A DNA stretch of 64,000 nucleotides. Source: Petrosia ficiformis. Taxonomy: Eukaryota; Porifera; Demospongiae; Haplosclerida; Petrosiidae. A program made the position numbers and the translations under genes. The DNA is taken from the NCBI GenBank assembly GCA_947044365.1, contig OX345636.1, forward strand, positions 31,878,966 through 31,942,965, given 5' to 3'. Every line of letters starts with the position of its first letter. Positions within the stretch are counted from its first letter, which is position 1. The notes below the pieces were generated by a model. It was given only the letters and a program-made list of their open reading frames with translations. It was not told the DNA's origin and searched no databases. Shown here piece after piece: positions 36,718-48,000 of this stretch.

Positions 36718-38682
36718 CTTTAGGGTCTAGTTTCTAGGGTCTACCTTCTAGTTCTAGTGTCTAGGGTCTAGTGTCAAGGTTCTAGGGTTTGGAGTCTAGT
36801 GTCTAAGTTCTGGAGTCTATTGTTTAGTGTCTTGTGTCTAGGGTCTTTTATGTAGGGTCTAGGTTTTAGGGTCTATGGTATAGGGTCTAGTGTCTAGGGT
36901 CTAGGGTCTATGGTCTAGAGTCTAATATCTAGTGTCTAGGGACTAGGTTCTAAGTTCTCAAGTCTAGGAATGTCTAGTGTCTAGTGTCTAGTGTCTAGTG
37001 TCTATGGTCTAGGGCCTAAGTTCTTGTCTCTAGGATCTAGGGTTTAGGGTCTAGGGTCTAGGCTCTATTGTCTAGGGTTTAGTGTCTAACGTATATGGTC
37101 TAGTGTCTAGGATCTAGCGTCTATCTTTTAGTGTCTAGTCTCTAGGGTCTACGGTATAGCCTCTAGGGTCTAGGGTCTAGGGTCTAAGTTCTAGGGTCTA
37201 AAGTCTAGGGTCTATTGTTTAGGGTCTAGTGTCTAGGGTCTACAGTATAGCCTTTAGTGTGTAGTGTCTAGGGTCTAGTGTTTTGGTTCAGGAATCTAGG
37301 TTCTATTGTTTAGGGTCTAGTGTCTAGCGTCTTCTATCTAGGGTCTAGGCTCTAGTCTCTAGGCTATATGGTCTACGGTGTAGGGTCTAATATCTAGGCT
37401 CTAGGCTATAAGGTCTATTTCTAGGGTGTATTGTCTAGGCTCTAGATTCTAGGGTCTAGGATCTACTGTCTAGATCTAGAGTCTAGGGTCTACAGTCTAG
37501 GGTCTAGTGTCTAAGGTCTACCATCTAGTTCTAGGGTCTAGGGTCTAGGGTCTATTGTGTAGGGTCTATTTTTTAGGGTCTAGCGTCTAGGGTCTTTTAT
37601 CTAGGGTCTAGGCTTGAGAGTGTAGGGTCTAGCGTCTACCGTCTAGTTCTAGTTTCTAGGGTCTTGTGTCTAGGGTCTAGGGTTTGGGGTCTAGGGTCTA
37701 CGGTCTAGAGTCTATTATTTAGTGTCTAGTGTCTAGGGTCTTTCATCTAGGGTCTAGGCTTTGGGTTCTAGGTTCTAGGGTCTAGTGTCTAGGGTCTAGA
37801 ATCTAGAGTCTATTGTTTAGTGTCTAGTGTCTAGGGTCTTTTATCTAGAGTGTAGGCTTTAGGGTCTAGGGTCTAAGGTCTACTGTCTAGTTCTAGGGTC
37901 TACGGTCTATTGTCTAGGGTCTATTTTTTAGGGTCTAACGTCTAGGGTCTTCTATCTAGGGTCTAGGCTTGAGTGTCTAGGGTCTAGCAACTACCGACTA
38001 TTTCTAGGGTCTAGGGCTACGATCTAGGGTCTATTGTTTAGGGTTTAGGGTCTAGGGTCTACGGTATAGGCTCTAAGTTCTAGGACTAAGGTCTAGCATC
38101 TAGTGTCTAGGGTCTAGGGTGTAGGGTCTAGTGTCTATCGTTTAGAGTCTAGTGCCTAGGGTCTTTTATCTTGTGTCTAGGATTTAGGATCTAGTGCCTA
38201 AGGTCTATTGTCTAGGATATAGGGTTTAGGGTCTAGGCTCTAGTGTCTATGGTCTAAAGTCTAGGGTCACGGTCTGTGTTCTACGGTCTATATGCCACGG
38301 CCTAGGAACTGGGGTGTAGTGTCTAGGGTCTAGTGTCAGTGGTCTAGTGTCTAGGGTCTATTGTATATGGTCTAGGGTCTGGGGTCTAGGGTATAGTGCC
38401 TAGGGTCTTTTATCTAGGGCCTAGGCTTCAGGTTCTAGGGTCTAGGGTCTAGTGTCTTGTGTCTAGGGTCTAGGGTCTAGTGTCTAGTGTATAGTGTCTA
38501 GGCTCTAGGGTCAGGGGTCTAGATTCTAGGGCCTATGGTTTTGTGTCTAAGTACTAGGGTTTAAGGTCAACGCTTTATGGTCTATGGTCTAAAGTCTAAG
38601 GTCTACGGTCAGTATTCTCCTGTTTATGGTCTATGTTCTAGGAACTGGGGTGTAGTATCTAGGGTGTAGTGTCTAATGTCTA

Positions 38683-38755
38683 GGGTCTAGGGTCTAGGGT
38701 CTAGGGTCTAGGGTGTAGTGTCTAGGGTCTAGGGTCTAGGGTCTAGGGTCTAGGG
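38683..38755 (+). other. Twin G-quadruplex-capable runs
   Basis: Five GGG runs at 7-bp spacing (38,683-38,713) and five more (38,725-38,755), separated by a GTGTAGTGTCTA interruption. This is the longest nearly pure TCTAGGG stretch noticed. Confidence 0.5.
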
Positions 38756-39059
38756 TATACCGTTTAGGGTCTACGGTCTAGGGTCTAGGGTCTAGTGTCC
38801 AGGATCTAGGGTCTAATGTTTAGGGTCAAGTGTCTAGGGTCTTCTATCTAGGGTCTAGTGTCTAGGGTCTCTTATCTATGGTATAGTGTCTAGGGTCTAC
38901 CGTCTAGGTCTAGAGTCTATTGTCTAGTGTCTAGTGTCTAGGGTCTAGGGTCTATGGTCTTCGAGGGTTTAGTGTCTAGGATCTAGGTTCTATTGTTTAG
39001 GGTGTTGTGTCTAGTGTCTTCTATCTAGGGTTTAGAGTCTAGTCACTAGGCTCTACGGT

Positions 39060-40045
39060 CTAGTCTAGAGTCTAAAGTCTAGGTTTTAGTTTCTCGAGTC
39101 TAGGGTCTATTGTCTATTGTCTAGGGTCTTGGGACTAGGGCGTAGGGTCTACGATCTGTTGTCTATTGTCTAGGGTCTAGGGTCTAGGGTCTAGTGTGTA
39201 GTGTTGAGGGTCTAATATATATATTGTATGGTCTAGCGTATACCGTCTAATTCTAGAGTCTGTATTCTATTTTCTATTTTCAAGTGGCTAGGTTCTACGG
39301 TCTATGGTTTATGATCTAGTTTCTAGGGTCTACCATATAGTTCTAGTTTCTGGTATCCAATATCTATTTTCTAGTGTCTAGGGTCTAGGTTCTAGTTTGT
39401 ATGGTCTATGGTCTAGGGTCTAGTGTTTAGGGTCTACTGTCTAGTACTATGGTCTAGTATCTAGGGTCTATTTTCTATGGTCAGTGTCAAGGGTCTTGGG
39501 TATAGGCTCTAAAATTTAGGGTCTAGCCTCTTCTGTCTAGGGTCTAGGATCTAGAATTTAGGGTCTAGAGTCTAGGCTCATTGGTCTAGGACTTAGTGTC
39601 TAGAGTGTAGGGTCTTCTATCTAGGGTATAGTGTCTAGGGTCTTTCACTGGGGTCTAGTTTCTAGGGTCTATTTTCTATGGTCTAAAGTCTAAAGTCTAG
39701 TCTCTAGTGTCAAGTGTCTAAAGATCATAGACCACAGACCCAAGACCCTAGTCTTGCGTCTGTGGTCTATGATCAATTGTCTAGAGACTAGGGTCTAGGG
39801 TCTATTGTCTAGGGTCTACCACCTAGGTCTAGAGTCTATTGTCTAGATTCTAGGGTTTAGGTTCTACCGTCTAGATCTAGGGACTAGGGTCTACTGTCTA
39901 GTGTCTAGAGTCTAAGATCTACCGTCTAGTTATAGGGTTTAGGGTCTACTGTCAAGGGTCTAGTGTTTGGGGTCTAGGGTCTAGTGTCTAGTGTTTATTT
40001 TTAGAATCTAGTGTCTAGGATTTGTTATCTAGGGTCAAGGCTTTA
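39060..40045 (+). repeat. Copy of about 35,900-36,740 (offset ~3.17 kb)
   Basis: Shares the GTCTGTATTCTATT word (39,258 vs 36,091, offset 3,167), the CTAGTGGCTAGG word and the GTCAAGGGTCTAGTGTTT word. It holds a single diverged copy of the 57-bp unit that is triplicated in the partner. Confidence 0.8.
39723..39774. repeat. Near-perfect 24-bp hairpin with 4-nt loop
   Basis: Arms 39,723-39,746 and 39,751-39,774 pair at 23 of 24 positions (C opposite C at 39,740/39,757), around a CCTA loop. The outer 17 bp, starting GATCATAGACCACAGAC, are perfect. It is the only opposite-strand island within an 8-kb block. Confidence 0.9.
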
Positions 40046-40308
40046 GGGTCTATGGTCTAGGGTCTAGGGTCTAGTGTCAAGTGTCTAGGGTATAGTGTCA
40101 GGGGTCTAGGTTCTAGGGCCTAAGGTTTTGTTTCTAAGAACTAGGGTTGAAGGTCAACGATTTATTGTCTAGGGTCGAAAGTCTAAGGTCTACGTCTGTC
40201 TATTTTCTATGGTCTAGTATCTGGGGTGTATTATCTAGGGTCTAGTGTCTATGGTCTAGAGTCTAGGGTCTAGGATCTAGGGTGTAGTGTCTAGGGTCTA
40301 GGGTCTAG

Positions 40309-40332
40309 GGTCTAGGGTGTAGCACCTAGACC
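40309..40332. repeat. Hairpin at orientation switch
   Basis: GGTCTAGGGTG faces CACCTAGACC across a 3-nt TAG loop with one bulged G, exactly where TCTAGGG gives way to CCCTAGA. Confidence 0.8.
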
Positions 40333-43300
40333 TTCACGGTAGACTCTAGACACTAGACCCTAGACCTAGACCCTACATCTTAGACCCTAGACCCTAGAGC
40401 ATAGACCCTAGACTTTAGACACTAGATGCTAGACCCTAGACACTAGACCCTAGACCCTAGAGAATAAAATAGACTATAGACCTTAAACCTATACGGTAGA
40501 CCCTAGACCCTAAATCCTAGATATTAGACTCTAGAAAATAGACCCTAAATACTAGACCATAGACCTAGACTGTAGACACTAAAAACTAGACTGTTTACCA
40601 TAGACCCTAGAACTTAGACACAAGAGCCTAGAGCCTAGACTATAGTGCCTATAAAATAGACGATAGACTATAAACCCTAGACCTAGACGGTGACCCTTGA
40701 TCGTAGACCATAGACTCTACATCATAGACCTAGACCCTAGACTCTAAACAGGAGACACTAGACCCTAGATCCTAGAACATAGAACCTAGACCTTAGACCC
40801 TAAACACTATAGCCTAGACCCTAGACACTAGAGCATAGACCCTAGACACTAGACCCTAGATAAAAGACATTAGACCTTAGACCATAGAGCCAAATAATAA
40901 ACCCTAGATACTATACCCTAGACCTAGACGGTAGACACTACACCCAAGAAACTAGACCAAAAACCTTAGAAACTAGAACCTACACTCTAGGCCTTAGACC
41001 CTAGACCCAAGAAAATAGACCATAGACTATAGAACTTAGACGTAGAAGGTAGACACTAGACCCTAGAAACTAGAGCCTAGACACTAGAAAACTGACCTTG
41101 GATAACAGACCATAGACCTATGCAGTTCACCCTAGACACTAGACCCTTTACCCTAGACCGTAGAATCTAGACACTAGACTCTAGATCCTAGACCCTAGAC
41201 CCAAGAGAATAGACTATAGAATACAGACCCAAGACCTAGACTGTATACCCTTGACCATAGATGCTAGACACTAAATCCTCATCCCCAGACTCAAGATCCT
41301 AGACCACAGACACTAGACCTAGAGTCTACACCCCAGTTCCTAGACAATAGACCATTGACCGTAGACCACAGAGAGTAGACCCTAGACTTTAGATACTAGA
41401 CCCTAGAGCCTAGACCATAAACCCTAGATCATAGACACTAGACCCTAGACCCTAGAACCTAGATCCTAAACCATAGACCCTAGACCCTAGAGCCTAGACC
41501 TTATACCCTGGAGCTTATACCATAGACCCTAGACACTAGATAAGGGACACTAGACACTAGACCCTAATCAATAGAGACTAGAAACTAGAACATAAATCAT
41601 AAACCCTAGACCCTAGACCATAGAAACCATAAACCCTAGACACTGGACCCTGACCCTAGACCATAGACCATAGACCATAGACACTAGACCCTAGAAAATA
41701 AACCCTAGACCATTGATCCTAGTCCCTAGACCCTAGAACATAGACCCTAGACCCTAGACACTACACCTAGACGGTAGTTCCTAGACCCTAGACCTTAGAC
41801 ACTAGATGCTAAACCCTAGAAAATAAACCATAGACTATAGACCCTAAACATATACGGTACACTCTAGATCCTAAATACTAGACACTAGACCTTAGAAAAT
41901 AGACAATAGACTGTAGACCTTAGATGTAAAAGGTAGACCCTAGACTCTAGAAACTAGAGCCTAGACCCTAGAAAACAGACCTTGGATAACAGACCGTAGA
42001 CCTATACGGTTGACCCTAGACACTAGAACCTTTACCAAAGACCATAGAATCTAGATACTAGACCATAGATCCTAGACACTAGACACTAGAAAATAGACTA
42101 TAGAATACAGACCCAAGACCTAGACAGTATACCCTAGACCATAGACACTAGCTCCTAGACCATACCCTTAGACCATAGACACTAGAATCTTTACCAAAGA
42201 CCATAGAATCTAGATACTAGACCATAGATCCTAGACCCTAGACACTAGAAAATAGACTATAGAATACCGACCTAAGACCTAGACAGTATACCCTAGACTC
42301 TACACACTAGTTCCTAGACCATAAACCTTAGACTGTAGATCATAGACCGTAGACCCTAGACATTAGACACTAAACAGTAGAGCCTAGACGCTAAACCCTA
42401 GAACCTAGACACTAGACCATAGACCCTAGATCCTAGAAGGTGGACCCTAGATCCTAGACCCTAGACCCTAGACCCTAGACCCTAGATCTAGACTGTAGAC
42501 CCTAGACCCTAGAAAATAGACCCTAGACACTAGACCCTAGACACTAGACCCTAGACCCTAGACCTAGATGGTAGACCCTAGACACTAGACCCTAGACAAT
42601 AGACTCTAGACATAGACAGTAGACCCTAGACCCTAGTCCCTAGACAATAGACCCTAGAGATTAGAGCCTAGAGCCTAGAGCCTAGAGCCTAGAGCCTAGA
42701 CCCTAGACACTAGAGACTAGAGCCTAGAGCCTAGAGCCTAGAGCCTAGAGCCTAGACCCTAGACACTAGAGCCTAGAGCGTAGACACTAGACACTAGATA
42801 AAAGACCCTAGACACTAGACCTAAACAATAGAACCTAGATCCTAGACCCTAAACCTTAGACACTAGACCATTGACCATAGACCCTAGACATTAGACACTA
42901 GACCACAGACCCTAGAACATAGACCCTAGATAAGAGACCCTAGACACTAGACCCTAGATAAAAGACTCTAGACCGTAGACCCTAGAGCCAAATAATAAAT
43001 CCTAGATACTATACCCTAGACCTAGACGGTAGACACTACACCCAAGAAACTAGACCAAAAACCTTAGAAACTAGAACCTAGACACTAGACCCTAGACCCT
43101 AGACCCAAGAAATTAGACCACAAACTGTAGAACTTAGACGTAGAAGGTAGACACTAGACCCTACAAACTAGAGCCTAGACCCTAGAAACTGACCTTGGAT
43201 AACAGACCATTGACCTATGTAGTTCACCCTAGACACTAGACCCTTTACCATAGACCGTAGAATCTATACACTAGATTCTAGATCCTAGACCCTAGACCCA

Positions 43301-45014
43301 AGAAAATGGACTATAGAACACAGACCCAAGACCTAGACAGTATACCCTTGACCAAAGATGCTAGACACTAAATCCTAGTCCCTAGACCCAAGATCCTAGA
43401 CCATAGACATTAGACCTAAACACTACACCCCAGTTCCTAGACAATAGACCATTGACCGTAGACCACAGATCGTAGACCCTAGACTTTAGACACTAGACCC
43501 TAGAGCCTAGAACGTAAACCCTAGATCCTAGACACTAGACGCTAGAACATAGACGCTAGATCCTAGACCCTAGACCCTAAACACTTGAACCTAGACCCTA
43601 GACGTAGAAGGTAGACGCTAGAAAAGAGACTCTAGACAATAGACTCTATACCTAGACGGTAGACCCTAGAGCCTAGACACAGGAGCCTATACCATAGACA
43701 CTAGACCTTAGATAGGAGACCCTAAATAATAGACCCTAGAAACTAGACCATAAACCCTAGACCCTAGACCCTAGATCCTAAACCATAGACCCTAGACCCT
43801 AGAGCCTAGACCTTATACCCTGGATAGACCCTAGACACTAGATAAGGGACACTAGACACTAGACCCTAATCGATGGAAACTAGAAACTAGAACATAAACC
43901 ATAAACCCTAGAACCTAGACCCTAGAAACCATAGACCCTAGACACTGGAGTCTAGACCCCAGACTCTAGACCTTAGATCCTAGACCCTAGAACCTTAAAA
44001 GCCTAGACACTAGCCCTTGATAGAAGACATTAAACATTAGATCCTACACAACAGACCCTAGATTCTAGACCCTAGACACTAGACCCAAGACCATAGACTC
44101 TAGACCCTAAACCATAAACCCTAGACCCTAGACCTTACACCCTAGACCATACACCCTAGACCCTTGACCCTAGACCTTACACCCTAGATCCTAGACCATA
44201 GAATATTAGACCCCAGACCCTAGACCCTAGGCCCTAGACGGTAAAGCCTAGGCCCTAGACACTGGAGCCTCTACCCTAAACTTTAGACTCTAGATAAGAG
44301 ATCCTAGAAACTAGATCCTAAACCCTAGAACCTAGGCCGTAGACCCTAGACACTAGACCCTAGCTCCTAGACCGTAGACCATAGGCCATAGACCCTAGAC
44401 CCTATACCCTAGACCATAGACCCTAGACCCTAGAGCCTACACCCTAGACCCTGGAGCCTATACCATAGACCGTAGACCTTAGATAAGACACCCTAATCAC
44501 TAGACCCTAACCAATAGACACTAGAAACTAGACCATAAACCATAAAAACTACGCCCTAGAACCTAGACCATAGACAGTATACCATAGAAATAAAGACCAT
44601 AGAATATAGACCCTAGACGGTAGACTCTAGAACCTACACCCTAGACCCTTGACCCTAAATCCTAGACCCTAGACCCTCCATAGACCCTAGAAACTAGATA
44701 GACAGTTGACATTAGACCATAGACCTAGACGGTAGACCCTAGACCCTAGACCCTAGACCACAGACCATAGAAACTAAACCCAAGACACTAGACCCTAGAT
44801 CCTAGACTCTAGAAAAGAGACCATACATTATAGACCCTAGACCTAAAGCGGTAGTCCCAAGACCCTAGACCATAAACACAAGACACTAGACACTATACAC
44901 TAGAACCTAGAGTCGAGACACAAGAACAAAGACCCTAGACACTAAACCCTAGAACCTAGACCCTAGACCTATACCCTAGACCATAGACCATAGACCCTAG
45001 AGCAAGAGCCTAGA
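40323..45014 (-). repeat. Family A satellite, final block (CCCTAGA on + strand)
   Basis: About 4.7 kb of C-rich-strand units. It has an internal ~2.1-kb periodicity: about 40,855-41,470 recurs at about 42,953-43,560 (offset 2,098 at the GCCAAATAATAAA word). It carries further copies of module E. It ends abruptly where the 21-bp family begins. Confidence 0.95.
42664..42754 (-). repeat. Homogeneous GAGCCTA variant runs
   Basis: Two runs of five identical GAGCCTA monomers (42,664-42,698 and 42,720-42,754), 56 bp apart with the same spacer logic. This is local amplification of one variant 7-mer followed by duplication of a 56-bp (8-monomer) block. Confidence 0.85.
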
Positions 45015-48000
45015 CGGAGTCCACTTGTACCCAAAAGCAGTTCAATAAGAGGCCACTAGGACCAATAGGGAATCCATTAGGACCCATTAGGATTCCCCTA
45101 CAACTAATTAGGAGTCCAATAGGACCCAATAGGAGTCCAATAGGTGTCCAATAGGACACAACAGGATTCCACTAGGACCCAATAGGAGTCCAAAAGGACC
45201 CAATAGGAGTCCACTAGGACGCATTAGCATTCAACTAAAACCCAATAGTAGTCCATTAGGACCCAATAGAAGTCCAATTGGAGTCCCCTAGGACCAATTA
45301 AGAGTCCACTAAAACCCATTAAGAATCCACTATGAACCAAAAGGAGTCCAACGGGAGTCCACTAGGACCCATTAGGATTCCAGTAGGACCCTAAAGGAAT
45401 CCACTAGGACCCTTTAGGATTCCACTAGAACCCAAATAGATTCCACTAGGACCCAATAGGAGTCAAATAGGGGTCCACTAGGACCCAAGAGGAGTCCACT
45501 AGGACCAAAGAGGAGTCCAACAAGAGTCCACTAGAACCAATAGGAGTCCACTGGGACCCAGTAGGAGTCCACAAGGACCCATTAGGTGTCCACTAGGAAC
45601 CAAAATGCGTCCAGTAGGACCCAATAGTTGTGCTATAGGGCTCCATTAGAACCCATTAGGTGTCAACTAGTACCCAATAGGAGTCCACCAAGACCCAAAA
45701 GGGGTCCACTAGGAGTCCAATAGAACCCTTTAGGAGTCCAATAGGACACAAAAGGAGTCCAATAGGAGTCGAATAGGACCAATAAGGAGTCCACTAGTAC
45801 CCATTAGAATTCCACTGCAACCCAGTAGGGTTCCAGTAGGACCCAATACGAGTCCAATAGGAGTCCAATAGGACACAATAAGAGTCCAGTAGGACACATT
45901 GTGAGTACAATACGACACAATAGGAGTCTGCTAGGACCCACTACGAATCCATTAAAACCCAAATGTTGTCCAATAGGAGTCCAGTAGGACCCATGTGGAG
46001 TGCAGTAGGACCCAATAGGAATCCGCTCGGACCCATTAGGATTCCATTAGAACCCAATAGGAATCCACTAGGACCCAATAGGAGTCCAATATGACCCAAT
46101 AGTAGTCCACTACTACCCATTAGGAATCCAATAGGACCCAATATGTGTCCATTACGACCAATAACGAGTCCACTAGGATCCAAAAGGAGTTCACTAGCAC
46201 CTAATAGGATTCCAATAGGACTCCACTAGGACCATTTAGGAGTCCACTAGGACCCATTAGGATTCCACTAGAACCCAATAGGAGTCCACGAGGACCCAAA
46301 AGGAGTCCAATAGGAGTCCACTAGGACCCAATAGTAGTCCACTAGGACCCAATAGGAGTCCAATAGGAGTCCACTATGACCCGATAGGAGTCCAATAGGA
46401 GTCCACTAGGACCCTTTAGGAGTCCACTAGGACCAATAAGGAGTCCAATGGTACCCCTTAGGATTCCACTAGAACCCAATAGGAGTCCAGTAGGACCCTA
46501 TAGCAGTCCAATAGGAGTCCTATAGGACCAATTAGGAGTCCAGTAGGAAACATTAGCAGTACAAAAGGACCCAATAGGAGTCTGGTAGAACCAATTACAA
46601 GTCCATTAGAACCCAATAGTTGTCCAATAGGAGTCCAGTAGGACGCATTAGGAGTACACTAGGACCCAATAAGAGTCCACTAGGACCCATTAGGAGTCCA
46701 TTAGAACCCAAAAGGTGGCTATTCGGACCCAATAGTAGTCCACTAGGACCAATTAGGAGTCCAATTGGACACAAAAGGAGTCCATTAGGACAAAATAGGA
46801 GTCCACTAGGACCCATTAGGAGTCAACTAGGATATGATAGGTGTCCAATAGCAAAAAGCAGGAGTCCATATTGACCAAATAGGAGTCCAATAGGACCCAT
46901 TAGGAGTCCACTAGGACCCATTACGAGTCAATTAGAGCCCCATAGTTGTCCAATTGGAGTCCAGTAGGACGCATTAGGAGTACACTAGGACCCAATAGGA
47001 GTCCACTAGGATCCATTAGGAGTCCATTAGAACCCAAAAGGTGTCCATTAGAACCCAATAGTAGTCCACAAGGACCCAATAGGAGTCTACTAAGACCCAT
47101 TAGGAGTCAAATAAGACCCAACAGGAATCGAATTGGACCCAAGAATAGTCCACTAGGACCCAATAGGAGTCCACTAGGAATAAATAGGAGTTCACTAGGA
47201 CCCATTAGGTGTCCACTAGAATCCAAAAGGAGTCCATTAGGACCCAAAAGGATTCCAATAGCATCCATTAGGACTGCACTAGGACCCATTAGGATTCCAC
47301 TAGAACCCATTAGGAGTCCACTAAAACAAATTAGGAGTCCATTAGAACCCAAAAGGTGTCCACTGGGACTCAATAGGAGTCCACTAGGACCAAATAGGAG
47401 TCTACTAGGACCGTCCAATAGGACCCAAGATCAGTCCATTTGGACCCAAGAAGAGTCCACTAGGACCCAATAGGAGTCCACTAGCACGCATTAGGAGTCC
47501 ACTAGGACCAAATATGAGTCCAGTAGGACCCATTAGGAGTCCACTAGTACCCATTAGGAGTCCAAGAGGACAAAATAGAAGTCCAGCAGGAGTCCACTAG
47601 AACCCTACAGGAGTCCACTAGGACCCAAAAGTTTTCCACAAGGACCAATAAGTAGTCCACTAGGACCCATTATTATTCCACTAGAATCAAATAAGAGTCC
47701 ACTAGGATCCAATAGTTGTCCAATAGGAGTCCAGTAGAACATATTAGGAGTACACTGGGACCCAACAGGAGTCAGCTAGGACCCATTAATAGTCCTCTAT
47801 AACTGAATAGGTGTCCACTATTACCGTCCACTAGTACCCATAAAGAGTCCATTAGGACCAATTAGGAGTCCACTAGCACCCAATAGGAGTCCGATAGGAG
47901 TCCAATAGGAGGCCTATAGGATTCATTAGGAGTCCACTAGGACCCAATAGGAGTCCAATAGAACCCAACAGGAGCGCATTGGGACCAAATAGGAGTCCAC

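Larger units (their letters stand above)
32367..40322 (+). repeat. Family A 7-bp satellite, TCTAGGG on + strand
   Basis: Longest single-orientation block of family A, about 8 kb, interrupted only by a ~35-bp hairpin flip at 39,723-39,774. It contains the 32,376-33,465 module, the 57-bp triplication at 36,547 and an internal ~3.17-kb duplication (about 35,900-36,740 vs 39,060-40,045). It ends in a turn at 40,309-40,332. No gene is seen. Confidence 0.95.

Noticed and set aside
1..45014. Possible CRISPR array or other direct-repeat/spacer system
   Set aside because: There are no uniform repeats separated by unique spacers. The sequence is continuous degenerate 7-bp satellite in a eukaryotic context.
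46946..47473. 175-codon plus-strand frame with SPLGPNR repeats
   Set aside because: The 21-bp satellite is stop-free in this frame by consensus. The opposite strand is open at the same place (47,107-47,418), and there is no start context, domain or splice structure.
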